Shown piece after piece: positions 37,606 through 48,130 of a stretch of 64,000 nucleotides of DNA. Position numbers and translations under genes: made by a program. Source of the DNA: Crotophaga sulcirostris (lineage: Eukaryota; Chordata; Aves; Cuculiformes; Crotophagidae); assembly GCA_013397455.1 (NCBI GenBank), contig VYZB01000133.1:1994524-2058523 (forward strand). The letters are read 5' to 3'. Positions within the stretch are counted from its first letter, which is position 1. Every line of letters starts with the position of its first letter. The notes under the pieces are model-generated. The model saw only the letters and a program-made list of their open reading frames with translations, was not told where the DNA came from and did no database searches.

Positions 37606-39360
37606 GTTGAGTTTTTTTGGTTTTTTATCTTTCTGCAGTTCGTATTGAACTACAGATCTGTCTCAAGTGCTTTTAAGGATGAGAAGTTTTGTAAACAATG
37701 TATGTGGTTTTGAGTATGTAAACCAGTATAAATTATCCTGTTGGTTCCAAACTTCTCTCTGCAATTCTGTACAAGATCTAGTAGCAAAAATACTCTTATA
37801 AAGAATACCAACTTTTAGACACTATCAAGAATGGGTAATTTGCACATGTAGAAGGGTGATTTGAAAATTATGGCTTGGGTCACATCAAACACTGCAAGCA
37901 AATTTGAGAGTAAAATTGTTTCATTGTCCCTCTTCCTTTCCATTTTATCAAACTGACAGTAGTGGAGAGATGTTTTAATTTTTCATATTTCACTTTTTAA
38001 TTTGATCTATTAAAGGAATTTTAAATATAAACTAGCTTCTTGCACCTACTTAAGACCCTTTTACAATGTGAATATGTTGGCACATAAGTGGAAAATTGTA
38101 TAGAAATTACCTTAACATCTATTCTGTATTGCTTTTACTGCCGACCTCATCATTCAAATACACATAGCACATGCCCAGCTGGTATAACTTAATTATGTTC
38201 AATTTATGTAACTTAATTATTAAAGACCAGTTTTTAGAGAGCTGATTTCTATGCTTCATCCAGCACTGTTGCTGGCTTAAAGTAGCAGCTGTATAGAAAA
38301 TACATTTTCAAGAAGACATGCTTTAGAAATTACACATTTGTTTTTACTTTTTCCCTCCCTTTTCTTTCTGGGATCCTTTAAATTGGAAAAGAAATGAGAT
38401 CACTAAAACACTACTTTGAAAACAGAACAGTTTAACTTATGCAATAAATAACAGAATACAAAGGTGTAGTTTGTCTAAAATTAATTTTAAATAGTCTCAG
38501 AAATTAGACCTTAAAGTTGTTAGGAAATCTGATAATATAATAGCAGGACAATTTTTTTTCCCTGCTTCTCAGCAGAGGCATCATTGAATGGTTGTCTAAA
38601 TGCAGCTTTGCGAGTGTCAGGCTGAAAATTTGCTGCTGGCACTGGAAGATCACAGATCACCTGTTGTATGGCTGAATGGGCAGGAAGTTTTTTCAGATGG
38701 ACTTAGATTGCCTGGGAAGAGAAAGGGACCTGGAGAGCTGAGTGGTGTGTACATGCAGATATCAGTCGCGTATAAACGTACACCACTGTCTTGTGGGCTG
38801 CATTCAGACTACATTTAGAGGGAGCTTCACTATTCATTGCAGCCCTCTAATTATAACTGCATCAGCCACAAAATTGATCCAAACTAAATTAAAAACCAAA
38901 TTACTGCTGCTGATCCTACTGTTGGGATCATTCAGCTAGTGATACATCTGAAACTGGAGAAATTTCCGGTTTTGAAGAAGGAGGAGAAAAATAGCCCAGC
39001 TGAGCTTTGACATCAGAAACCTGTCTTGGTCCTATTTCTGAGGATTTTTTTTCCTTTTTTTTTCCTTTTTTTTTTTCTTTTTTCAATCCATTCATGAACC
39101 CCCATGGCAAAGCGCAGTAGCCGGGCTGGTGAGAAGACGTCAATAATTCAGATCACATTATGCTGGTAATTCAATCAAATACAAAGTTACCTATGTTTCA
39201 AAAACATTTAAAATTCCTAGTTATGTAGGAAGTTAATTTGAAAGAGCAGCTGAATGCCTCCTGGAAAATGCTGAGAGTTTCTCTTTAGTACCCATTCTGC
39301 TTGCTTGCTCTTATCGTATATTTTCTGCATTTCTCTAACCTTGTTCTTGATGACAAAAGA
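37606..39360. other. No gene seen: AT-rich DNA ending in T-rich low complexity
   Basis: No gene is visible. The T-rich low-complexity block TTTTTTTTCC… (39045-39084) lies about 280 bp upstream of the long inverted repeat. Bases 39250-39360 may be a decayed outward extension of that repeat's left arm: GCCTCCTGGAAAATG (39256-39270) is about 73% matched inversely at 39663-39677. Confidence 0.55.
39045..39084. repeat. T-rich low-complexity block
   Basis: Forty bases of T runs broken by CC or C. Confidence 0.9.
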
Positions 39361-39575
39361 CATTTGCATGAAAACAGGATCTTTGTTTCTTAAGTGTTCA
39401 TCTGTTCCTGCTGTTTATTTCCCACCTAAAGTCATAATCCTCCGTTTGTGGCATCACAATTGGCTGCAGTGGAAATGATTATGTCGTCACAAACGGAGGA
39501 TTATGACTTCAGGTGGGGGATAAGCAGCAGGAACAGATGAACTCTTAAAAGCAAAAATGCTGTTTCATGTAAATG
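39361..39575. repeat. Long inverted repeat (palindrome), arms about 90 and 88 bp, 37-bp centre
   Basis: The left arm 39361-39450 is the inverse of the right arm 39488-39575 with about 10 mismatches and 2 single-base gaps (about 87% identity). The innermost 22 bp (39429-39450 against 39488-39509) and an inner 17-bp block (TTCATCTGTTCCTGCTG) are perfect. The 37-bp centre holds a CTGCAG core and is partly self-complementary. The left arm carries an octamer ATTTGCAT (39362-39369). Both arms carry the K50-homeodomain word TAATCC (39435-39440 and, inverted, 39498-39503). Weak similarity may extend the element to about 39250-39690. There is no coding potential. It may be an old palindromic DNA transposon (MITE-like), a long-hairpin RNA source, or a transposon-derived enhancer. 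Confidence 0.9.
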
Positions 39576-39894
39576 TCCCTGATAATAAAGAAGAAAGGGA
39601 GGTAAAATACAGAGAAACAGACAATTGGTATGAGCAGCCTTGTGCTTGAACAGTAGGCAGTAGATTTTCCTTCAGGCGGGAGCAGCTATTTTAAATCAGG
39701 GACACGTCCACGTAGAATTTATTCTTTTAAATATTTTTCCCTCAATTGAAAAAAAACATAAATACTGATGTTGCTATTCAATACGGAAATGACTATTGAG
39801 TTTGGGGAGGGATTTTTCATCTTTGTCAAGTGTTTTTTTATTCCTTTGTGTTTGTCAAGTCACTTTTAATCTTAAGGGAGTTTCCCTTATTGTG
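39576..39894. other. Right flank of the long inverted repeat, no gene seen
   Basis: The first 110-120 bp may be the decayed outer right arm of the palindrome: on the minus strand, the TTTCTCTGTATTTTACCTCC block resembles TTTCTGCATTTCTCTAACC at 39332-39350. The rest is ordinary AT-rich sequence. Confidence 0.4.
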
Positions 39895-40600
39895 CCTGCT
39901 GATAGGTTTTTCAAGCCCAAACCCCACCATTTGGAATGGAGCATCTGCCCTGTGTGAAGCAGGATGACCATGCTGGAAGCTCATCTAAACCACGCTGCTG
40001 AGCCAATCAGCCAAATGCTTTTCACGGGCTGCTTCCATTTAAAACCACAAGCAGCAAGCTGACATTTCTCTTCAGCATCACAAGATGGAAAGCTCAGAAA
40101 TACCCAGTAGCAATCTCAGCTTGTGCCTTGTTTGGATTTTATCCGAGCTTCCCCCACCACCACCTCCATGTTGCAGCTGCTCTATTCTTTAGTTACAGGA
40201 GGTTAAAAAAAATTATTGGTGCAAACCGAAAGGTTTATAAGAACAGAAACTAAAATACTGAATAGAAATGAGGATAGGGAAAGATTAATAGCAAAGCCTA
40301 TTGTGTGCTTCCTGCGGTAGCAGCCAATTTGACTCGCTTTCATTAAAATTCTCCTTGTTAGCTCGGGTGATCTGTTGGGGTGATGGACTATTTGATGTCT
40401 GAGAAGTGGTGAGAAGTTAGCTGTCTAATGATGGACTAATTAGAAAGCCCATCCTAGCAGGATCCATGGAAATTGATTTGCGCAGTGCCATTATTGCTAA
40501 TGAGAATCATGAATACATGTTTGCAGTCCTTTACTTTTCCTACCCACAGCTAAAGCTGAAAGAGAAGCAATCATTAAGAGCTCAGCTACAATCTATCTAA
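39895..40600. promoter_or_regulatory. Candidate conserved noncoding block rich in homeodomain words
   Basis: About 700 bp free of LINE sequence, with one 8-A run (40206-40213) and a high density of developmental transcription-factor words. These include GAGCCAATCAGCC (CCAAT type) near 40000, AAGATTAATAG near 40283, CATTAAAATTC near 40344, the palindromic CTAATTAG (40436-40443) and GCTAATGAGAATCATGAATA near 40497. A 9-mer GATGGACTA occurs twice, at 40382-40390 and 40430-40438. The texture is typical of vertebrate developmental enhancers. No open frame of length crosses it. Conservation and function are inferred only. Confidence 0.35.
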
Positions 40601-43600
40601 AATTTCTTCTGCCTTGTAGGAATAACCATACTTTTAAGAATTGCAGTTTTAAATAATATTCTTCATAGGGAAGCAAGCTCCACGTGTCTGCTCCTACAAG
40701 ATGAGTATGTTTTCTAATGTATCTCTTCTCAAGAATTATCTTCACTGAATAGGGAGTAAATATTTTCTTCATGCAATTGACAGAAAATTACCATTATGGC
40801 ATAGGACTGGAAGAAATCATAAATATGTAGTCTGAGTAAAATTAAAATTAATTTAGATTATTTTTCCTACAGGGGCATAACATGTCCATCCACAACTAGG
40901 TCAAACATTGTTCATATTTGTATGTCTAAGGCAAATGAAAAATTTATTACTTGTAGTATTTAATCCTATAATTTTATTTGAAATTACATTTAACCAGTTG
41001 CTTTCAGATGCCTTTAATCTACCCAAAGGGTGTATGCCCAGCCAGGCCCATATGGCCCAGAGGAAAATATCCACAAAACTAGATTTTTTTTCAGAAAGAT
41101 CTCCTAAATAAGATATGGTGTTGATCCATGCGGTGTGGCTACCTATAAGCACATCCTCCATTGTCCCTAGGACTCTAGCCCCTAACACCTCCCAAACTTC
41201 TTGAGACCTTCTCTGACCAATATCATAACTCACATTGCATTACTTTTTCCTTTCACCTGCATATGTTCCTGTAAAGTCTACCATAATAGGTTTATAGTTT
41301 TCTTTAATTCAATTATCTCTTAACTTGGCTCTTCTAGGTGCATTTTGACTGATGTAAGCAACAGCTGGGGATATAGCATCAGGCTCTAGGAACCTAGCTG
41401 GAGTGAAGTTCTAATATAATTAATAATAATTTTCAGTGAAATGGATGTCCCATAAATGCTGTGGGGCAAAGGTGGAGTTGAAGACAGGTGAAAGAGTAAG
41501 CTGGTAAGCAGCCCAGGGTTGAAAGTAAGAGGGCAAGCAAAGGAATGGTGAAATGTCTTTGTAGGCAACCACAAAGTAGTCAGAGCCTCAGGTTGTATAG
41601 TGGAGACTAGAAACAAGGAGAATGGGTAAATAGAAGCTATTGTTGCCTGGATGGATTAGAAGAAAGGATCACAGAGGAATCGGAGTGAGTTATCAAAAAG
41701 GGAAAATAAGAATGGAAGAGGAAGGAGGAAGGCTGAAGTCACTGTATCTGATTTTCTTGGGTTTCTTCTTAGTTAAAAGAGAAAGAAAGGAAAAAGGAGT
41801 TCTTGAGGAGACAGAGATAGCAAGCAGATGGGGAAACTGGCAAATCTTCATGGGAGATTCTAGTAAGGGGACAGTAATTTGCTCTGGAGCAGGGAAATTG
41901 TGTAGACAGTACCACAAAACAACGTGATATTGGTGTCGATGTCTGATTTAAATATGAACAAGTCCAATTTATTTTAATGAAACTGAGTTACCTGAACCTA
42001 ACGAGGAAGAAAATCTTCCATCTTGCCACAAAGGAATTTAGGTGAGGTCAGCACTTTATTTCTGAGGTTGAGCCCGACGAGTTTATTTTGTGCCTGCATT
42101 CACTGTTTTACTTCAAGGAGGTCCCTGGGCATTAGTTCCCTGAAGCAAAAGCCTTACCTGATTTTAGCAGTGAAAACAACTGTATGTGTATTCATCTAAT
42201 GGCTTGCTTTTTCCCCTGAAAGAAGAAATTTTCTAATTTAAAAATTTACTTGTAACTCCTCCATTCATGTTTTGTGATGTAGCATCGGTAAAACATATAT
42301 GCATATGTGTATTCCATAAATATATATATGTATATAAAAAACCTCTAGAAATGGTAGGTATAAGATTTTGAATTTCCCTGCTTCTTCACTAGCCCTTAGT
42401 GGTTGTCATGTAACAACACATGGCCATTTTTATCTTCTTGATTTATACTATGGTTAATTTACAGCGTTGGAGAATATTTTGCTTGAGTTTCAGACATGTC
42501 CTCCTTTCCTCACTTTTTCATTTAAATAGTTTTTCTGTCTCACTAGGGCCATTCCCAATAAAGTAGTTCTGCTTGCTTTTGTGACTTTTCATCCCTTTGT
42601 AGAAGTTACTACAATGAGACTTTTGTTCTGCCATTGGAGAGTTTCTTATTGTCATAGTAACTAAATATGAATAGTGCAGCTATTAGTATTTTCAAATACA
42701 GAAGGGTAACTGACACAATTGAAAGCAAAATGATGTTTTTCACCACAATTTGAGGGACAACATATTTGGTGAGATGCTATTCAACTCATCATCTGTCTGG
42801 AAAGGGAATGAAGAGGGTTTTTTTTTTCAAAACAAATTATTTGGTTGAGTCTTAGCCTCATCTACATCAGGTACTCTGCTAGGTGATGAGACCTAGAGGT
42901 TTTGCAGAGAGAGGAGAATATGTGAGATCAGTGGCATCTAGGACAACACCAAGTACCTACTGCTACTGGAGAGTAGATAGTGTTGCAAACAAGGACCAGT
43001 GCAGAACATCATGGATGGCCCGTACCAGCCCAAGGATATTGAGGTTGTTGCTTGGTAAGAACAGAGGAGTGTTGGTATGCTGGGCTGTGTTCGCCTTGGG
43101 TCAGTCTTACTACCTTCTTTATTTGAGCTCAGATTTGGCTCTAAATTTGCCTAGATTGAAAATCAAGACCCAGAACTGCTCGGCTGATTTTTAATTTAAT
43201 ACAGCTATCTTTGTTGCTTTTCTTTTCTGAAAGTGAACAAAACAGGTGTGGTTAAAATTGAATTGCTAGCTCACTTATTTGGGATTGTTCTTTTCATTGC
43301 CAGCTCAGAAAAAAAAAAAAAAGGGTAGGGTTGGAAACTGTTCTGAGCTGTCAGCTCGGATTGAGTATGGTCTGTGCAGCTCAGTGCAGCATGCAGTGTT
43401 TACCGCAGACAAAAGAGAAGGAAGTGCTGTTAATTCGTGCTGCACCATTTTCTGTGAAACCTGAAGAGAATTTTGATTTTGTTTCTGTTTTTCTAAAAGA
43501 CATTTCATGTTTCCCAAGGTGTTCTTCACAGTAAGCCAGATGTCAGCAGGACCCAGACCAGAACTCAGCCCTGCTTTCCCCAGCACCTTGTGGTGCGCTA

Positions 43601-43639
43601 GGAGCCTGGCAGGAAGATCTCAGCCATCCATCCTTATCT
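40601..43639. other. No gene seen: AT-rich unique DNA with a TA microsatellite
   Basis: No gene or LINE recognised. The open frame at 40901-41233 minus (110 codons) and its plus-strand overlap have no domain. An imperfect TATATG/TATATA microsatellite lies at 42294-42337, and an A14 run lies near 43309. Confidence 0.6.
42294..42337. repeat. Imperfect (TA/ATG)n microsatellite
   Basis: CATATATGCATATGTG, a short non-repeat gap, then AATATATATATGTATATA. Compound and interrupted. Confidence 0.8.
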
Positions 43640-43945
43640 CATCCCGTTTTGCCACCGTTTCCCCTCAACAGTAACCCCAGCAAAGTCCTGCCCCACGCTG
43701 GTCTCGGCTGGAGGCTTTTCAGCCGGCACCGATAATGAGACTTTGAGATAAGCCATCTGCTTGCTGGCCCCCCATGGGCTGTGGGCCTGGCACGGCGCCG
43801 CCGGGGCCTGTGGCAGCTCTGCTGCAGGAGAGGCCTGGCAGTGACACAGCAGCTGCTCACCGAGATACCGCGCGCGCTCGCCATCGAGCACCTACGTGCT
43901 GAGGGTTTTAAAAAGTCAGTGGCCAGGAGGAGCACACAGCGCGCC
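43640..43945. promoter_or_regulatory. Small CpG-rich patch, candidate orphan CpG island or enhancer
   Basis: About 20 CpG dinucleotides occur in roughly 300 bp. Fourteen of these lie in 43793-43943 and include GGCGCCG and CCGCGCGCGCTCG. The rest of the window is strongly CpG-poor. The patch also holds several GATA words (CTTATC near 43636, GATAATGAG near 43731, GAGATAAG at 43745-43752) with an E-box CATCTG 2 bp after GATAAGC. Open frames of 73-98 codons cross it on both strands without a recognisable domain, so an unspliced first exon cannot be excluded. CpG retention suggests it may be unmethylated in the germ line. Confidence 0.4.
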
Positions 43946-45249
43946 TGTAAACAGCATTTTCTGTCTCTCTTGAAGCACCGGGAAGGGAACAGCCTGCACT
44001 AATGAATGGAAGTCAGGGTAGGAGGGCAGAGAGGGCTGAATCCGGTAATGAATTCATGATTTCATCATGCTTTTGAGCATCCAAGCAGGGAAGGCATGTT
44101 TTGCCCAAGTTAATTCTGGATGATTATAAATGGAGGAGGGCAGGGAGAAACTTCCCTCTTAGACATTGTTTGTTCTGTGGTTTTGGCAGTCTTGTCCCTG
44201 TCATACACATCGGCAGTAAGTCAAACTGTATTTGCAATGGGATAGATGGCTCAAATTAATACCTTATTAGAGGTTTAAAAGTACTGTGCATCTGTACCAG
44301 GCTCTGTACTGTGATTGAGAGACTTGCTTACCTTTAGAGTTGCTGACAATTCTTCCTTTTGTTTCTCCCATCACTCCATCATTTGGCTAGAAATCCCTTC
44401 TGTATTGCAGGCTTCTTTCAGCTGTGACTCCTGCGCTGGAATGCAAAAGCTTCATCATTATTATTAGTTTTAATTATTATTAAAGCCCACATCTAGTCCC
44501 AGTTGTTACTGGTAAACACATAGGCTGTTTTTTTCCTATTGTGCAGTGAGCATTTTGTATGAACAGAGAGGGATACGTGTTTGGTTTCTTTTCATTTCAG
44601 AAGTGGGCAGAATCTTAGCTCAAATTAGTCTCTTTCCACCTGACTAGATTAACAGCAGGATAGCTGCAATTTTTGTTTTATTAGGCAGGAAAGTTCTTAG
44701 TTATAAGGGTAATCCCATGAATTCCAGCCCTGTGGGTCGGCTGGCTTCAAGAACATCCCAGAGGGTGTAATGGCCTAATTTTGGACCTAGAAAGAAATGG
44801 AAGTCTTTCTGTTCACTTAATGGACAGAAGCTTAAATCCTAATATTTAGAGATTGATTCCATTTACTTTTCTAGTGATGGGGTGAAATTCACAACAATTG
44901 CAAAGAAAGGACTAGATGCCCACCTCTCCCTTTAAAAAAAAGCAAACATCAGTGTTGGTATTTTATTGTAATTATTTGGGAGGTGCTTCCAGTTCTGCAG
45001 TGTTAAAAGCTGTGGAAACAGCAGTGTTCAAAAGCAGATGCAGCAGTGACTGCCATATGCAGTGTGGAGGCAGTGTGGTGTGAGCAAGTGCAAGCCCATT
45101 GATTTAATTACAGCTGGGTCTGACACCCCAAGCAATAGTTTGCCATTCTGCCTTCCCTGCTGGGGGAGATGACACTGGTAAGAAGAGAGGAAAGGGATTT
45201 GGGAATAAGCAAAGGATAATAGGGCAAAGGAAAAAAATGAAGGACTATC
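43946..45249. other. No gene seen: unique DNA, partly motif-rich
   Basis: No gene recognised. An AT-rich TTATTATTAG / TAATTATTATTAAAG stretch (about 44457-44482) may be a homeodomain-type cluster or low complexity. Confidence 0.5.
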
Positions 45250-45680
45250 AGTGGAAACCACATCAGATTAACAAACTTTAATTACATTTAATTTTAATCC
45301 TTAACATTTATCTAAAAGGTGATTGAGGGAAGGTTTATTAGGATTCTGTGTCCCTATAGCCCTTCTTTGAAAGAACGCTGAACAAGATGATTGCTTGTGT
45401 CTCTAATTAGAAGTTTTCCCCCTCTTGATCACCTAAAGTCAAATTCATTTACTCTGCTTGAAACAAGGATTTAATTTGATTTTTTTTTTGCATCAAAAGA
45501 TGTCTCTCAAACTTGATACAGAACCATAGCCTGCTAATCAAGACAGAACCCATTACCAGCCCAGTTTTATGAATATTCACATCAGAGGGCAGCACCAACC
45601 TCATTAGAAAGGGTGTTGCAATCATTATTAAACTGTTGGAGTCCATTATGATTCAGAGTGTTGTAATGATGACTGATACC
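45250..45680. promoter_or_regulatory. Candidate conserved noncoding block
   Basis: Repeat-free except for one T run of about 10 bases. It carries TTAATTACATTTAATTTTAA near the start, CTCTAATTAGAAG near 45402, TTGCATCAAAAGATG (45489-45503; POU/TCF-like), GCTAATCAAGAC near 45534, and CAATCATTATTAAAC near 45620. The density of TAAT/ATTA words at irregular spacing, within a moderate-GC context, resembles developmental enhancers. This is inference from texture only. Confidence 0.3.
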
Positions 45681-47059
45681 CACTGAGGGCAGCTGAGAAG
45701 AATACTGGAGCATGATGACCTCACGTTTTTTTTCATAAACCTATAGGGTTTTTAAAGGCTTTCAGCTTATGTACTTTGTATTCTTTTCATCCAGTGCGTG
45801 AAAGTGGTCTTAATATCCTTGATTCTGTTGCACAAGTGGTGTGAAGAGAAACACGAGCAATTAGGGAACCTGGGGGTTGTATTTTGGGTGATGTGATGAG
45901 TTAGTAGTAGTACTAATTCTTTCAGATCTTAGGTCTCCATTAATGAGTTATTTCTTGTCGGTTAGACTAAAAGCTCAAAATTTATAAGCTGGATCAAACC
46001 CCTTCTGTTCCTTCCTTGTCAAGTGAAAAGATGGTACTGCTGTTAAACCTGAGTTTGATCATTCAGGCAGCAGAACTGTTGTAGTTAATGGACCATCAGC
46101 CCTGTAAGCATAAGCCCTTTCTCCACTTTACTTTTGCTTTGCTGCTCTGAGAATAAAATCCACTTGAGGTTAAATATTACTACAAACAATTTGCTATCCC
46201 TGTCTTGCTTTCTTTGGATCCTTGCTTTATTCAAAGGTAGTGAGAAGAGGTTAGCTTGAACTCTCCAACTCGCAATCCCAATCTTGCCTTGGTTATATTT
46301 ATACAGATTAATTTTTTACAAATTAGCATAGTATTGGTAGATTTATTTTTTCTTTTTGGCATTTACAATTCATCTGGAAGATGTGTGTAGCTGTTAGTAT
46401 ACTTTCTGAGCTCAGAAAGAAGTTTTTGATCTCTGCCTTCATGTAGTGATGAAGTAACTACACCTAATCAAAGACCTAGATACCAGAGAACATCTTTCGA
46501 CCCAGAAAGAAGCTCTCTGGAATCCTTTGGGATTTCTCTTTGCTCTGCCCCAAAGGGTGCTGAAAGTTGTGGAGGCTGCATTTGCCACTTCTCTTTCTCC
46601 TGCAGGTTGGGATGGGAACCTGGCTGACTCTTGTAGCACTGCGGTCTCCGGGCATCTGTTTTGATGTGGTATTAATTGACATTTCTTGCTACAATGTTCT
46701 TTTTATAAACTTGCAAGAGACTGTTAATGCAGCTAGTGAGGCTGATTGTAAATTATTCTGTGATAATGATCCTATGAAAAAGAGGCATTGTGGGAAACTA
46801 ATTGTAAATTTCAAGCAGGACAGCTATGTGCCACCAAAGAGCATCTCTCTATTCGTTCTTCTCCAGGTTTGGCTTCCACACTAACTTGTGTGAGATCTCT
46901 CTGACATGAGAGCTCGCACTTCAGCTACAATCTTGTGAAATGTGAGGGAACATGTCCTGGTTGATTGAAGCATAGTATTATAGTTATAGCAGTGCACAAC
47001 AAAAGTAATATCGGTCTTTGTAGAACAGAAGAGGAAGGAGCTTCAACCGGCTACAGTGT
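45681..47059. other. No gene seen
   Basis: A plus-strand open frame 46567-46884 (105 codons) begins with a hydrophobic stretch that superficially looks like a signal peptide. No domain, no conserved cysteine pattern and no splice context supports it, so I do not call a gene. Confidence 0.55.
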
Positions 47060-47180
47060 TAATTAAATCTAGTGAGGGGAGTGGAAATGTAAGGGGTCTT
47101 GTAATAAGCAGGGCAGAATCCGTCTTTGATTAATGGTATTGCCAAGTGGATTAATTAGAAGATTAACTCAAGTACTACCT
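47060..47180. promoter_or_regulatory. Candidate TCF/homeodomain element
   Basis: In 35 bp it has CTTTGAT (47124-47130; TCF/LEF-type), TTAATGG just after, GGATTA (47148-47153) and TAATTAG (47152-47158), preceded by GTTAATTAAATC near 47059. The tight spacing of TCF-type and homeodomain-type words is suggestive of a Wnt-responsive developmental element. No experimental support is visible. Confidence 0.25.
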
Positions 47181-47869
47181 AGAGGGGTCTGTGGCGAAGA
47201 ATGTCTAGCATTTCAACAAGAGAAACTGCAGTAGGCATCTTAACAAAGACTGGGACACATCTCCTTTGCAGTGATTTGGCAGAAATACCAAGCTGTGAAG
47301 CAGACTGCCTCTGGCAGCAGAGAACATCTCCTAATAAGACTGTTTGAACAACACTTGTTGGCAGCAGGACATATCTTATTTAGGATCTTTGGGGATGCCT
47401 CTCAAGTAAACCTTTCCAAGATGAGTATTTAGACTAAGCCATTAGTTTTTGTCACGTCCCGATTCACCTCAGTGCCCAGATTTTATGGCTGGTAGCATCT
47501 ACCATTTATCCAGTAGCACTTGTGTTGAGATGGTCTCTGTTCTGAAGTAGGTGTGGAAGCAAGTTTTGGGCAAATCACTACTGGATGGCAAAATAATTGT
47601 CACAACTTCATATTTTGTTGAATGAGGCAAGGTCACCTTCTCAGGTTGATTTATTCCTTTGTTATACGTGGCAATAAGCAACAAGTGGAAAACTGTAGTT
47701 CAGGCCTTCCATTTCTTTTAGAATTATAATTTACTTCTAAAACAAGTGTAGAAGGCTTATCGGAACTTGGTTTGATAAACAACCATTTCTTCAAACAGGG
47801 AATTTCCCTTGCCCTGGATTACATTGCATGTGTCCTTTTAAACAGCTTTACTTCAAGTAAGTCTCTCTT
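47181..47869. other. No gene seen: unique DNA between two candidate elements
   Basis: Mixed-composition unique sequence. The open frame 47499-47684 minus (61 codons) has no domain. No repeat or RNA gene is recognised. Confidence 0.55.
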
Positions 47870-48130
47870 AATTGATCCCCTGAGAGCCACTGAGAGGTTC
47901 CCTGCTGCACCAGCTCTTGCTCATTAATGCGTTTTACTATTAATGAAGATATGTAAATACCAAGTTGTTTAAAAAAGGGCTTCACCTCCATTATTGCACA
48001 GTAGGTCTGCCATTCCTACAGATATTTGCTGATGTTAGTTAACAACAATGCCTGTTCCTAATGATCTCCTTGCCCTGCAAAATAACTTGTGATGCATTGC
48101 ATGGAACTGAATGAGAGGCTCTGGTAGTGA
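47870..48130. promoter_or_regulatory. Candidate conserved noncoding block (POU/homeodomain words)
   Basis: Contains CTCATTAATGCG, ACTATTAATGAAG, ATATGTAAATACC (POU-like), CATTATTGCACA, GTTAGTTAACAACAATG (HNF1/SOX-like) and TAATGATC in about 150 bp, free of repeats. Function is inferred only. Confidence 0.3.

Noticed and set aside
39045..39084. T-rich block as a retroposon tail upstream of the palindrome
   Set aside because: Interrupted T runs with no minus-strand retroposon body. Treated as low complexity.
46567..46884. 105-codon frame starting with a signal-peptide-like hydrophobic stretch
   Set aside because: Hydrophobic leucine-rich starts arise easily from T-rich DNA. The rest shows no conserved pattern and there is no Kozak or splice support.
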